A DNA stretch of 64,000 bases. Source: Thereva unica (Eukaryota > Arthropoda > Insecta > Diptera > Therevidae). A program made the position numbers and the translations under genes. The DNA lies in the NCBI GenBank assembly GCA_949987705.1, contig OX465281.1, positions 222,923,978 to 222,987,977 on the forward strand, given 5' to 3'. The notes beneath the pieces were generated by a model, which made no database searches, had not been told where the DNA came from, and worked only from the letters and a program-made list of their open reading frames with translations. This document shows, in pieces, positions 42,152-53,898 of the stretch (its first letter is position 1; each line of letters starts with the position of its first letter).

Positions 42152-43064
42152 CACTGATAGAAAAATTGTCTTGATTCCAGCAATTCCATAGTCTTTGTTT
42201 CGTTGTCTTGAGTAGAAATATTTTGCAGTCTTAACATGAGAATGCTGTCTCAGAGTAATACCCTTGATACACGGGCTTCATCGAATGAACATTCTTCCAG
42301 TCTCATTGGCCTTGAATGAACATTCAAATTCGAAGTGACACACGGTACTTCATTTTCAATTCATTCATTCTACTCACTTTATTTTTGATACAACAACAAA
42401 CTTAAACTTTAACGAACAGACAGTTGACAGTTCGATTTTTAAAATTTTATGAGAGAATGGAAATTTCATGGAAACTTGATGGAAATTTCCCCACTTCCAG
42501 TAGATTTCACTTCATTCTTTCGAATGATGAATGAAGCTGCGAATGTTCATTCAAACTTAATTTAAGGTGATACACGGGCCGCGAATGAACATTCTTGAAA
42601 GAATGATCATCCGATGAAGCCCGTGTATCAAGGGTATAAGACACTAGAAAATCTTGAGCCAAGCAATTGTATTTTTTCGCTCAATACTTATATTTTTCGA
42701 CCAAGATATGTATTTTTCGAAATAAGATTTTTTAATTTTTTTACTCAAGAAACTAAATATTTTTTATTCAAAACAAAATTTGTATTAAATAAAGACACGA
42801 TGAAGTTTTAATTCGAGAATATTTATTAAGGCAATTCACTATTTTATTACCTTGAGTTGCTTAAATTGAAAAAATGAGTATCTCAAACCAACAAATTTTT
42901 TTTCTTACTTCTAGTCAACTTTTGTCTTCATCCATCCAAGACAATAAAGACCAAGACTTTGAGTATTGCTTATCCGAAGACAATTTTGTTTTCGTTATAT
43001 CCAAAACATTATTTTCTTGGTTCAAGAAAAAGTCTCTTAAGCCAAGAATTTTTTTTTATCAGTG
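42152..43064. mobile_element. TA-flanked MITE, 913 bp, in the foldback loop
   Basis: Ends CACTGATAGAAAAAT and its inverse (..TTTTTTATCAGTG), with TA on each side (42150-42151, 43065-43066). The interior is AT-rich and rich in 'tcttgg/ccaaga' words. It hosts the MITE at 42261-42634. Confidence 0.78.
42261..42634. mobile_element. TA-flanked MITE, 374 bp, nested in the MITE above
   Basis: Near-perfect inverted ends CCCTTGATACACGGGCTTCA with TA on both sides. The word 'gaatgaacattc' and its variants recur several times inside. No coding. Confidence 0.85.
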
Positions 43065-44101
43065 TAGGAAATAATAAAAGTTGGTTTTTTGGCATTGGTT
43101 TTTCCAACTATAAAAAATTTGTTTCATTTTTCAATTTTGTTTTATTCTTCTCGAAAAATTTTGTTATTGAAGACTTATAGACTTAGAAAATGGTGCTCGA
43201 ATGTCGAGTGCTGGGTTCTACTAGTAAGTTTTAATGTATAAGCAATACGTAGAAATATTTTTTTTTTGGCCTAAAACTGTAGTGTTTCCCTTGATTTCGT
43301 GGGTGAAATAATTGTTTAAACAAATTTTTTCACATCTGAAACTGTTACATGAAGCTCCCTTATAATATATTACATTAAATTTAAAGTTTTGCGCCACTCT
43401 TAAAGCTTTATATCAAAGAGAGATAAAGAATTAGTGAAGTTTACGGAAAAATTGATATTTGAAAAAGGATGTTTTTGGTTTTTCGAATTTTTATCGATGT
43501 TTTTCTATTGTGACACTATCATTTTTTTACGCCATCTAAAAGTAGAGGATTCAACGAAAAAAAATGCGTCTTCAAAATTTTAAAAATCAAAAATTCGTTC
43601 GCCAACTTTTTTGATTGAAATGGGGCCTTTTTTTTAAATTAAGGTCATAAAAACAAAACGAAACAACCAATCGCTTTGAAAAAAATTGGGCCATTTCGAA
43701 ACATGAAAATCTACATTTTCCTCAAATTTCTTCAAAATTGGATCATTTTTGTGAAAGATAAAAATGATAAACCAAAAACTCGGTTTTTGACGTTTTTCTC
43801 CATTTTTTGAGGTTATGTCGAAAAATGGTTTGAACAAAAGCTCTAGATCTTTTAATTATCTACATCGTTTACATTTAACGTTTTTCGGTAGGAGGTCTAC
43901 TTTTCTCAGAAATCGTAAAAAAACACGTTTAACCCCCCAAAACCCACATTTTGGCTCCCCCGCCCCCTTTCCGGTCATCTGCTGTGGTGCTCTCGATTTT
44001 TCCTTGTTTATATAGCAATTCTCCTAAATTTTCCCACCTTCCATATACTGCTAAGAATTTTCTAGTTTTTAGCTTTTCAAAAGCGTATTTGCAATGGTCT
44101 A

Positions 44102-45208
44102 TATAGCAGTCTAGTAATATAAGCTATTTGTTTTTGACTTAATTTACTACGATTTTAAATTTTATAAAGACCTATGATAGACAATTTTAATTTTTGATAA
44201 AGACACTTTTGTAATGTGCACTATAGCTCATGTTTTTGAGGAGCTCTTACATTGTTTTTCATTCACGCTAGTTGGAGCGGGTTGAATCGTTTTAATCTTT
44301 TGATAAAGTCATTATCCAGCAGCTACAATATCACAAAGAAATTGGTATCAATAATGGAATTAAGTCGAAATATATGTTCTACAAATCGCAATCGTGGTGA
44401 TTTTTGTAAATAACTTTTAGCCCAATTACCATCTGAATTCTCCCTTGCATGTTGAGTCTTTTTATATTTTTAGTTGTTTTATTCATTTCTGGAATGATTT
44501 CCCGATTAAAAATAATTTAGTTGTTAATTTTGTTTCTAGAACGCACGCGCCTGCAGCTAGCACACATAGCGAACAAATAGGCATGCACGCTCCAGCAACA
44601 GGTACGAAAATCTAAAAACTTATTATCTAGAGGCATGCACGCTCCCGCCACTTGCATGAAAATCTAAAAATTCAGGCACGAACCATTTGTAAATGCATCC
44701 GCGTAGGCATTCCAAATGCGAGTGTTGTTTAACCAAGCAGTCCCCCAGCTCAGCACTACGTCCATACTTTGGGGGGCACATTATCGATGACAGCCGTTTG
44801 TGAATCCACGAATCAGAAATCGTTCCAAATCGTTATTAATCTGCGGTCGCATATACTGAGGCTTTCCCGATACCAACTTCTAATTGCTTTTAAAATTGTT
44901 CAGCACTTTGATCGTTTTGAAGCTGGACTCTCATATTCGTGGTCAACAACTGTACTTAATATGACCACAGCTGACATAACGAATTTTCAATTGGCTATTA
45001 CACATAACAGTTCAAAATGCAGGTATTTGAACAGGGAATAACATAACACAACTCGCTTGAATGTCGCACGCCCCCTAGTTTTTGAGGATATCTACCATCG
45101 AAAAGCAACTTGCCTGGTACGGGATTGGAAGTTTTGAAGAGGAGAATAAGTTGGCAAAAAAGCATGCACCTTGTCATTCAAGGAAAATAGCTGGAAAGAC
45201 TAAAAAAT
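44102..45208. other. No gene seen
   Basis: Contains a short direct repeat (aggcatgcacgctcc, near 44579 and 44630). A 90-aa frame at 44769-45041 has no recognisable domain. Confidence 0.4.
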
Positions 45209-45425
45209 GTGTATTATAAAAGTGATGTCGTTCGAAAGAAGAGAAAGCGCAAGTCAAGCGCCATTCACCAACTTCTTCCACGTTCAAAAATCTACAGTTT
45301 CATACCCTCTGCCTGGCTTTTTGATCATAGGTATGGTCGAAAAGTCGCTTGGGGGAAATACTCTTCATTACAACATTCACATCGCGACACTTGGACCCTC
45401 TGTCAACCTATTCGTTTAAACCTAC
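45209..45425 (+). repeat. Diverged dispersed repeat, copy A (compare 48025-48260)
   Basis: The block 'gttcgaaagaagagaaagcg .. ttcataccctctgcctg .. ttgatcataggtatggtcga .. cgcgacacttgga' recurs in altered form at 48025-48260. The overlapping 70-80-aa frames are not kept in the second copy, so I do not call a gene. Confidence 0.65.
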
Positions 45426-45820
45426 CGAAAAAAGGTGCATTTAAGAAGTGATGTAAGCTAAATGTACCATATTCCGGCCTATTAAGGGTTTTCGAATATT
45501 GTATATTAGTTTGTAATTGTTGGAATGAAGGTAGCCACGTGAAAATGTTAGATTATAATTTTATAACGGTTCTATTGAGAAATTTATGCATTTCAGGCAT
45601 ATTAAATGGCATATTATGTTTAATATTGATAAAATTTGAAACCACTTGTTTGCCTCTATTTCCGTCCTGCATAATTCAACTCGGTAACTAATTCCGTGCT
45701 AATATGTCCATAATTCCGGCATATTTTATAAAATGACAGTGATTAATGATGATACTAGGATTTTTTTAAAAATCTCTCATATCAGCGCCTGCTGAGCAGA
45801 CCCTCTTTAAAATTGTTTAA
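45426..45820. other. No gene seen
   Basis: The words 'attccggcctatta', 'ttccggcatatt' and 'ggcatattaaatggcatatta' recur in loose form, so this may be an unclassified repeat. No coding. Confidence 0.4.
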
Positions 45821-45822
45821 TA

Positions 45823-46323
45823 CCCCGGCTTCACCGCCCTAATTTTAATCAAGTTCACTTCAATATGCAAAAGTGGCTTCACCGGCATTGTTCAGTAGAG
45901 AAAGCTTCGTGTGTGACGTATTACATTTGAAAGCTCCTTTATAGAGATGGAAAATGGAATTTTCAATGCTTTGTGGGATTTAAATTTTTTATTTAATAAT
46001 ACCTATTATAAAATAAATGTAATTGAGTATATATTTATTCATTGACAGACATCTATACTTCCTTTTTTGATCCATGTTTATTTTTTCAAAGCTCTTACTT
46101 TAACTGTCATGTAATAATACATCAGTTGCCATGGAAATATTCCAATTTTTTACTCTCTTTTGAGCGAGCTTTTACTTTGAAACTCAATTTCATGTTCTGT
46201 AGGCCCAAAGCAAGCATTTTTTCCTGACTTTAAAATGTGAAAAATGTATGGGAAATCAGGAAATTTTAAAGTACAGTAGACTAATTTGCTCGAACTTGCG
46301 AAAATTTGGCGGTGAAGCCGGGG
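45823..46323. mobile_element. TA-flanked MITE, 501 bp
   Basis: Perfect inverted ends CCCCGGCTTCACCGCC, with TA on both sides (45821-45822, 46324-46325). The interior is AT-rich with no coding. Confidence 0.83.
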
Positions 46324-46469
46324 TATAAGGTTTTTGAGCTAATTTTGATAAAGAATGGGCAGCTGATCTTTAATGTTTGGAAACCCCTCTTCATTTTTAT
46401 TTAACTATAGAGGCCCTGTATATTTTGATAGTTCCACGGTGGATAGGCTCTCATGTTTAGGGCATTTTT

Positions 46470-47425
46470 AAATGTGGTATTTCAACAAGCTTGACGTCAG
46501 TAAATCCACTGACCCTGAAAATATACACCCTATGGTTCAAAGGAAATATGCCTCATCTCTGCGTACACTTTTTGGCCCGCAATATTTCTCATGAGTCGAT
46601 TCAGACCCATGGAAACTAACTCCCGTTCAGACCGTACAAAAAAAAAGGTAGGCTCCATCTACCGCCCAATAGCAACAATTTCTGTTCTCTACAAAATAAT
46701 TGCGGCAATAATCAATAAAAAGGAATATATTGGTTCTAACTAGATTCTACAGGACGGGCAATACGGATTAAGAACAAGATTCACTGGCGGCCTTTTTCGT
46801 CGGAGTGTCCAACCAGAGTATTCATCGCTTTGTTGAATTTGGTCTGGTTGCTCTAGCTGCTGAGTAAACTCCAAACTATTGGTATCGACTTAGGAAATTG
46901 ACTGAGAATTTCTCTTCAGGCCATTCAATCAACACCCTTTTCAGACCTAAATCCCAAGTCAGATCTAAAACCCACACCATTTATGCCGGGGGCTTCTCAG
47001 GCCATACAAAGCAAAATACCTTAGTGGACGGTGCGAATCTAATGGCTGATCCATTTCTTATCATCTGAGGCATAACTTTAACGGAAGGTCTGCGAAAGAA
47101 GGATCAAATTTTTCAAATTGCCAAACAAGTATTTCAATGCCTAGGGTTTCTTAAGAGTTGCAAGTTCCTCCTCCGGCCAGCTGCCCTGGCTACAATCCTA
47201 ATTTGGCCCAGCCTTGAATACAAGTTGTGCAGGTACCAAAAAATCTGCTTTATCATGAACTCATCGGTGATGGTCCCTTTTGCACCTCCATGGACTACTA
47301 CAGTAGCATAAAGAATGTACCTTTCCAATCTTTAGCACTATTATTGTCACCACTGTTCCAATAAAATTAATAACTTCCTGCCATTATTTCCGCAACACAA
47401 AACTCGCTAGACTTAGCCATGGCAA
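46470..47425 (+). pseudogene. Decayed family 1 non-LTR RT copy
   Basis: Follows the RT at 140-1470 for most of its length: 'gacgtcagtaaatccactgaccctg', 'accgcccaatagcaa', 'acgggcaatacggatt', 'tggtctggttgctctagct', 'ctagggtttcttaagagttgcaagttcctcctcc', 'aataacttcctgccattatttccgcaacac'. Motif B and C sequences are deleted. Stops and shifts occur throughout. It is on the same strand as all other copies of this family in the window. Confidence 0.8.
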
Positions 47426-48024
47426 AAAGAATTGAACGACATGACTGGGTAGTATTTTTGATCCTGGTACAGAGTGGTAATTCCTTATCTTGAAATTTTC
47501 ACAAAAAAATAGGAATTTTCAATATACTTGGAGAAAAAAACAAGTTTAAGCCCCTTAGCAGGGAATTAGCTCTCTCATCATCGCCACCTATTCTGCAATT
47601 CCGTTCTAAGCACGGAATAATGTACCTTCCTAATAAAAGCATGAACTTAATTCCGTCCATTAAACTATTGGCTATTTTAATTTTAAAAACATCTAATAGC
47701 AGGTTCAAATTACTATGAGTTATTCAACATAATCGTATTTAATAGGAAAAATTGTTATGATCTTAGGAAGGCTGTCCCAACTTTATGTTACTTTGCATAA
47801 TAAAATTGCTTCGCATGACGTATTCGCGATGACCGACTGATTGAAAAGGAGTTTATGTACTCCAAATGAAAAAAAAAAAGATTCACTAAAGTGAATTATT
47901 TTACTCCTAGAATGTCTTACATTATTTCTGGTTATTTTATATTCCAAAATATAAAACGGTTACAAAATATAAACAGCTTACAAAATAATAGACCGTAATT
48001 ATGTACTAGGCCTAAATTTACCTT
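47426..48024. other. No gene seen
   Basis: AT-rich and unassigned. Short minus-strand frames have no recognisable domain. Confidence 0.4.
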
Positions 48025-48260
48025 AGTTCGAAAGCAGAGGAAGCGACAGTCACGCGCGCTCTACCAACTTCTCCTGCGGTCAAAAATCTATAATATCACA
48101 CTCTCTGTCCTACTTGTTGTTCATAGGTATGGTCAAAAATCGCTTCCAGGAGATGCTCTTCATTACAAGGAAATCGTTAAAAACAGGTAAAATATAAGTA
48201 GTATTTTCAAAGAAATTTAATTTGGGAGGTAAAGTCGCGACACTTGCACGCTCTCTGTCA
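48025..48260 (+). repeat. Diverged dispersed repeat, copy B (compare 45209-45425)
   Basis: Shares the block order of the copy at 45209: 'gttcgaaagcagaggaagcg', 'acttctcctgcggtcaaaaat', 'ttcataggtatggtcaaaaatcgctt', 'ctcttcattacaa', 'gtcgcgacacttg'. About 45 extra bases sit before the last block. Confidence 0.65.
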
Positions 48261-48270
48261 ACTCTTACTG

Positions 48271-48342
48271 CTACTGAGGCCTAGGTAGTAAGACGTCTGG
48301 CTACCATCCCAGAGGGCCCGGATTCGAATCCCGGACAGCCCC
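48271..48342 (+). mobile_element. SINE head, sense copy (left half of a palindrome)
   Basis: tRNA-like: A-box-like region 'cctaggtagtaagacg', a stem-loop ctgg-ctaccat-ccag and a B box GGATTCGAATCC. After 'agccccacggtgcttcgcct' the sequence turns into the antisense copy, so only the head and first part of the body exist here. Confidence 0.75.
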
Positions 48343-48364
48343 ACGGTGCTTCGCCTTTTCCACT

Positions 48365-48500
48365 GGAGGGAAGAAGAAAGAAGGAAAGTTATGTAGGTGG
48401 GAAAGCGGAAAAGGCGAAGGACCGTGGTGCTAGCCGGGATTCGAACCCGGGACCTCTGGAATGGTAGCCAGACGACTTACTCCCTAGGCTACCGAAGCCC
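48365..48500 (-). mobile_element. SINE, antisense copy (right half of a palindrome)
   Basis: 'gaaggaaagttatgtaggtggg..aaaaggcgaaggaccgtgg' equals the SINE body at 8705-8770, followed by the tRNA-like head in reverse (48429-48500, with 'gggattcgaacccgg'). Together with 48271-48342 it forms an inverted pair about 230 bp long. Confidence 0.78.
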
Positions 48501-49755
48501 TGCTTGCGATGGAAAGAGTATGATAAAGCATATGTCCGGTATCCTTGCACCAAGATGAATCATGTTCACGTACTTTGAGCCTAATCCAGAGTGACCCGTG
48601 TTTTTTTTTTGTCCAGTTAAGAAAAAAAGAACTTTGCACACAAATTTCCTGTTTTAAGTGATCTCACTGCTCCTTACAAGAGAGCACACATTCTAACCTT
48701 AGCTCTGCTTCTTAACCATGAAAGGAGGAACTTTTCCAGCCCATGGTTGCTTTATTTCACGAAAGGTGTTGTTTTATAAATAGAATTTTTCAAAATTAGT
48801 GGAAAATCGATAAATGCGAGTTTATAACTTGTGACCCCTGTCCAGAACACTTGGAAAGTTTTATACATGTTCACATCTTATGACGGAAGGAGTATTTTGA
48901 GCTATCAAAAGTTGAAATTGGATCATGTGCGCTTTTACTATGGAATTTTGAAAATTCCTGTGTCTCTCAGTTTATTAAAAAAGGCCAATTTTTCAATATT
49001 GCACCAGCTGTAGCAAATTCCCCTCCATTGTGACACCTCCAAAAACTGTAGGTTCGTCGTTTTTTCGCCAAAACCTACAATTCAGAAAAAATCCGAGGTA
49101 GAAACAAACATAGGTATTTGAGAAACACTCCAATTTACGAGGGCGGAACGGTTAGGTGAAATTGTCCACATATATCCGAGATAATTTTAAGGCTAATTTA
49201 AATTCTTTATATGTATGGTCTGATTCTAAGATACTTAGCTCTCTACCCTTGTGCTGTTGATATTTGGCTCTGTTGACTATTGACTTTAGCGACCACTGCT
49301 CTAAGCCAAATTTTAAGCTTAGGAAATAGAAAAAGGTCGCTGGGGTTCGATCTAGTGATACGATGAGGTCGACCATTTCGATTTTTAATTCGTGATTTTT
49401 GGCCATGACGAAGTTGATGATATAACTTGATGGAATAACTCACATCATTGTGTGACTACCTTCGCTCTCAAAGTAATGAACATTACAATTTACTTAGACA
49501 TTGCAGGACTACCAACAACTCACCTGGTTACCTTTTATAAAACCCTCCAGCAACAAAAAGGCTTTAAAACAATTTAATGCACTTCACTAAAAATATTTTA
49601 AATTTTTAAAGCAATGTTCCCAAATAACCCCAAAAACCCCTACCCTCAACTCTTCCTTTTGCAACATCATCCAATTCACTTAAAAGTGCCGCCGCCATCC
49701 ACCCCCGTCGCCGGCATTTCCTATCAGCCGAACGAGTTTATGTTTATTCAGAACT
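48501..49755. other. No gene seen
   Basis: AT-rich. A minus-strand 84-aa frame (49152-49406) has no recognised domain. This is left flank to the satellite element. Confidence 0.4.
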
Positions 49756-50109
49756 AGCATAAAACCCGCGTGCCTTGCAACGCCTTTAAAAACTGTTTAT
49801 TATGTGCAATGTTTTCCTTAAAAAAAGAAACCAACAAAAAAGTCAGCTGTTATTATCCCTAAAAAGGGTTTATTATAGTGCATTTTTTTAATAAATATGG
49901 TAAACAAATTACTGCGAATATCACCTCTCCTCAACAAATCTGCAAGTTTTAAAGTAGATTGGCATGTATATGTCATCAAGAAAAGTGACATTTTAGGGTT
50001 TGACGAACGTTCGTTAAGTTTGTTCGCCTATTTACGTGGATGTAAGAAATTATGAAGCAATCACAAATGAATATTAAATAAAGTGAATTTCGATTCATTC
50101 ATTTCCACG

Positions 50110-52600
50110 TGATTATAGGGATGCACTGTCAAAATTTCAGCCCTTCAGCTTCAGAGGTTTGGGTTAACCCCATTTCATCCCCTTAGGGGATGAATTTCGA
50201 ATACTCGCCTCTTAGTGGATGTCCATGTCATTATAGGGATGCACTGTCCAAATTTCAACCCTGTAGTTCCAGTAGTTTGGTAAACCAAATTTTACCCCTT
50301 TAGGGGATGAATTTCGAAAAATCGCTTCTTAGTAAATGTCCACGATGCACTGTCAAAATTTCAGCCGTTTAGCTCCAGCGGTTTGGCTTAACCCCATTTA
50401 ACCCCCTTAGGGGATTCAATCGTCCCTAAGTGGATGCCCACGTCATTGTAGTGATGCACGGTCAAAATTAGAGCCCTCCAGCTTCAGCGGTGTGGGTTAA
50501 TCCCATTTCACCCCATTAGGGGATAAATTTCGAAAAATCGCTTCTTAGTGGATGTCCACGTCATTAAGGGGATGCACTGTCAAAATTTCAGCCCTATAGC
50601 TCCAGCGGTTTGGATAAACCCCATTTCACCCCTTTAGGGGATGAATTTCGAAAAATCGCTTTATAGTGGATGTCCACTTCATTATAGAGATGCACTGTCC
50701 AAATTTCAGCCCTATAGCTTTAGCGGTTTGTAAAAACGCCATTTCACACCCTTAGGGGATGAATTTCGAAAAATCGCTCTTTAGTGGATGTAAACGTCAT
50801 TATAGGGATGCACTGTCAAAATTTCAGCCGTATAGCTTTAGAGGTTTGTATAAACCCCATTTCACACCCTTAGGGGATGAATTTCGAAAAATCGCTCCTT
50901 AGTGGATGTCCACGTCATTATAGGGATGCACTGTTAAAATTTCAATTCTATAGCTCCAGCGGTTTGGATAAACCCTATTTCACCCCCTTAAGGGATGAAT
51001 TTCGAAAAATTGCTTTATAGTGGATGTCCACGCCATTATAGAGATGCACTGTCAAAATTTCAGCCCTATAGCTCCAACGGTTTGGATAAACCCCATTTCA
51101 CCCCCTTAGGGAATGAATTTCGAAAAATCGCTTTTTAGTGGATGTAAACGTCATTATAGGGATGCACTGTCAAACTTTCAGCCCTATAGCTCCAGCGGTT
51201 TGGGTAAACCCGCTTAGGGGATGAATTTCGAAAAATCGCTTCTTAGTGGATGTCCACGCCATTATAGGGATGCACTGTCAAAATTTCAGCCCTATAGCTC
51301 CAACGGTTTGGATAAACCCCATTTCACCCCCTTAGGGGATGAATTTCGAAAAATCGCTTCTTAGTGGATGTCCACGCCATTATAGGGATGCACTGTCAAA
51401 ATTTCAGCCCTATAGCTCCAACGGTTTGGATAAACCCCATTTCACCCCCTTAGGGGATGAATTTCGAAAAATCGCTTTTTAGTGGATGTAAACGTCATTA
51501 TAGGGATGCACTGTCAAAATTTCAGCCCTATAGCTCCAGCGGTTTGGGTAAACCCGCTTAGGGGATGAATTTCGAAAAATCGCTTCTTAGTGGATGTCCA
51601 CGCCATTATAGGGATGCACTGTCAAAATTTCAGCCCTATAGCTCCAACGGTTTGGATAAACCCCATTTCACCCCCTTAGGGGATGAATTTCGAAAAATCG
51701 CTTCTTAGTGGATGTCCACGCCATTATAGGGATGCACTGTCAAAATTTCAGCCCTATAGCTCCAACGGTTTGGATAAACCCCATTTCACCCCCTTAGGGG
51801 ATGAATTTCGAAAAATCGCTTTTTAGTGGATGTAAACGTCATTATAGGGAAGCACTGTCAAAATTTCAGCCCTATAGCTCCAGCGGTTTGGGTAAACCCC
51901 ATTTCACCCCCTTAGGGGATGAATTTCGAAAAATCGCTTCTTAGTGGATGTCCACGCCATTATAGGGATGCACTGTCAAAATTTCAGCCCTATAGCTCCA
52001 ACGGTTTGGATAAACCCCATTTCACCCCCTTAGGGGATGAATTTCGAAAAATCGCTTCTTAGTGGATGTCCACGCCATTATAGGGATGCACTGTCAAAAT
52101 TTCAGCCCTATAGCTCCAACGGTTTGGATAAACCCCATTTCACCCCCTTAGGGGATGAATTTCGAAAAATCGCTTCTTAGTGGATGTCCACGCCATTATA
52201 GGGATGCACTGTCAAAATTTCAGCCCTATAGCTCCAACGGTTTGGATAAACCCCATTTCACCCCCTTAGGGGATGAATTTCGAAAAATCGCTTCTTAGTG
52301 GATGTCCACGCCATTATAGGGATGCACTGTCAAAATTTCAGCCCTATAGCTCCAACGGTTTGGATAAACCCCATTTCACCCCCTTAGGGGATGAATTTCG
52401 AAAAATCGTTTTTTAGTGGGTGTAAACGTCATTATAGGGATGCACTGTCCAAATTTCAGCCCTATAGCTCCAGCGGTTTAGATAAACCCCATTTCACCCC
52501 CTTAGGGGATGAATTTCGAAAAATCGCTTCTTAGTGGATGTCCACGCCATTATAGGGATGCACAGTCAAAATTTCAGCCCTTTAGCTCTAGCGGTTTAAG
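50110..52600 (+). repeat. 118-bp tandem satellite, 22 units, with higher-order structure
   Basis: The word 'gcactgtcaaaatttcagcc' and its variants recur at a 118-bp period, for example tgcactg at 51271, 51389, 51507, then 51615 (a 108-bp unit), 51733, 51851, and so on to 52559. Units start ~50127 and are diverged at the left end and nearly identical from ~51250 on. Two runs of three units, each including a 10-bp-deleted unit (gggtaaacccgctt), repeat at 345 and 344 bp (51162, 51507, 51851). Confidence 0.92.
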
Positions 52601-52794
52601 TTGTGCGTTGTCTGTCAGTCAGTTACTTTTTATACAATAGAAAAAAATCCCCTTGCAACTTATTGAACCCCATTTCACCCCCTTCAACCCTTTTGTTCTC
52701 CATAAAAAGTAGCCTATGTCCGTCTCCAAGGTCTAAACTATGTCTGTTGCAAATTTCATCAAAATCGGTTTAGTGGTTTAGGCGTGAAAGCGTA

Positions 52795-52795
<1 letters not shown>

Positions 52796-52866
<71 letters not shown>
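52796..52866 (+). repeat. (GACA)n microsatellite
   Basis: About 17 uninterrupted tetranucleotide units at the 3' side of the satellite element. Expected to vary in length between individuals. Confidence 0.95.
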
Positions 52867-52867
<1 letters not shown>

Positions 52868-52897
52868 GTTACTTTCGCATTTATAATATTAGTAAGG

Positions 52898-53898
52898 ATA
52901 AGTCTATTGATTTTTTTATGTGTCCACTAAGGTAATTGATTTGCCAATATTTGGCGACCAAGTCACGAACAATGGCGTATGGTGTGTGCCGGTCGATGGT
53001 TCAGAATGTTTCTCGAAAGTTGTCTCCTCATTTTTATTTTCGTACATTTCGGTTCGTTTACAGAAACAATTAAGGTGGAAGGACCCCATTCTGGCTCCAG
53101 TAGTCGTCCATTTTCAGGTCTACCCAGTAGTTGTTTTATAAATATACCCCTATCCTAGGGGCTTTAGATTGTCTAGATATTTGGGTTCTTATGTACTCTT
53201 AACTAAGGTAAGAAAGGGCACCTTTATACTTGCCTTGATTCAGGATATTTTACGGTCGGTTGTAATTTGAATACAGCCTTCTTGTGCGTTTCCTTAATTT
53301 CGAGCTTGTTTTTAGGAAAATCTATTTTCATTTCGTAGTACGGGATGCGTGTGCAGACCATTATCTTTGGCATTGGGGATGTGAATAATGATAGTGGTTA
53401 ACAAAAATTACCGATTAACAAACCAATGGCGTAAACATTGTCTACAGGACAGTAGTTACAGCGTGAATATTTTAGGAGGATTTTACAAGAAATTAAATTT
53501 TAATGCCGGTTTCGGATTTATGGCATTGATCAAAAATATTGTTACACTAACAACAGAAACTACAGACTTAGGTGTGATCAGAGATGCCATGCCAGTATTT
53601 AATAAAAGTTTATAAAAGAAATTATTTTTTGAGAATATAATTAAATGAATTAACTCATAAAAGGTGTGAAATTGTTACCTGCATGTTGCGCAGCCATTAA
53701 AAGATTAACTTAATTGCTCGAGGAGGTTAAACGAACGCACACTTCCCTGCAAGAGAATTGTAAATTTTGTGGATGGTATTGTGGATTAGGCCATTATTGA
53801 CTTAGAATCTCATCATTATCCTTAAATCACTTATAGTCTATTTCTTCTTGCTCCACCCTCCTTTTGTTTAAATAGATGGTGTATATATAACAAATGGG
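52898..53898. other. No gene seen
   Basis: Short reading frames only (73-75 aa) with no recognised domain. Confidence 0.4.

Larger units (their letters stand above)
39148..44099. mobile_element. Large foldback element (~3.35 kb without inserts), TA-flanked
   Basis: Left arm 39148-39478 plus 41084-41580 (after an insertion); right arm 43268-44099. Both arms sum to about 830 bp and are inverted copies with few differences. Tips GACCAGTGCA / GACCATTGCA, with TA at 39146-39147 and 44100-44101. The loop (41581-43267) holds a MITE within a MITE and a short acidic coding-like remnant. The tips are similar to those of 20835-22566. Confidence 0.87.
49756..52897 (+). mobile_element. Satellite-bearing dispersed element ending in (GACA)n
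   Basis: Starts near 'actagcataaaacccgcgtg' and ends '..tttataatattagtaaggat'. In between are a short unique part, 22 copies of a 118-bp repeat, a 3' part ('aaatttcatcaaaatcgg', 'gcgtgaaagcgtaacagaca') and a (GACA)n run. The same style of 3' end is common in insect dispersed elements; the class (Helitron-like or RTE-derived) is not decided here. No coding. Confidence 0.6.

Noticed and set aside
45207..45451. Two overlapping 70-80-aa frames
   Set aside because: The related block at 48025-48260 does not keep either frame open.
50110..52600. CRISPR-like appearance of regularly spaced repeats
   Set aside because: Units are contiguous 118-bp tandem repeats without spacers, in a eukaryotic transposon context. 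The same applies to the 33-bp and 146-bp arrays.
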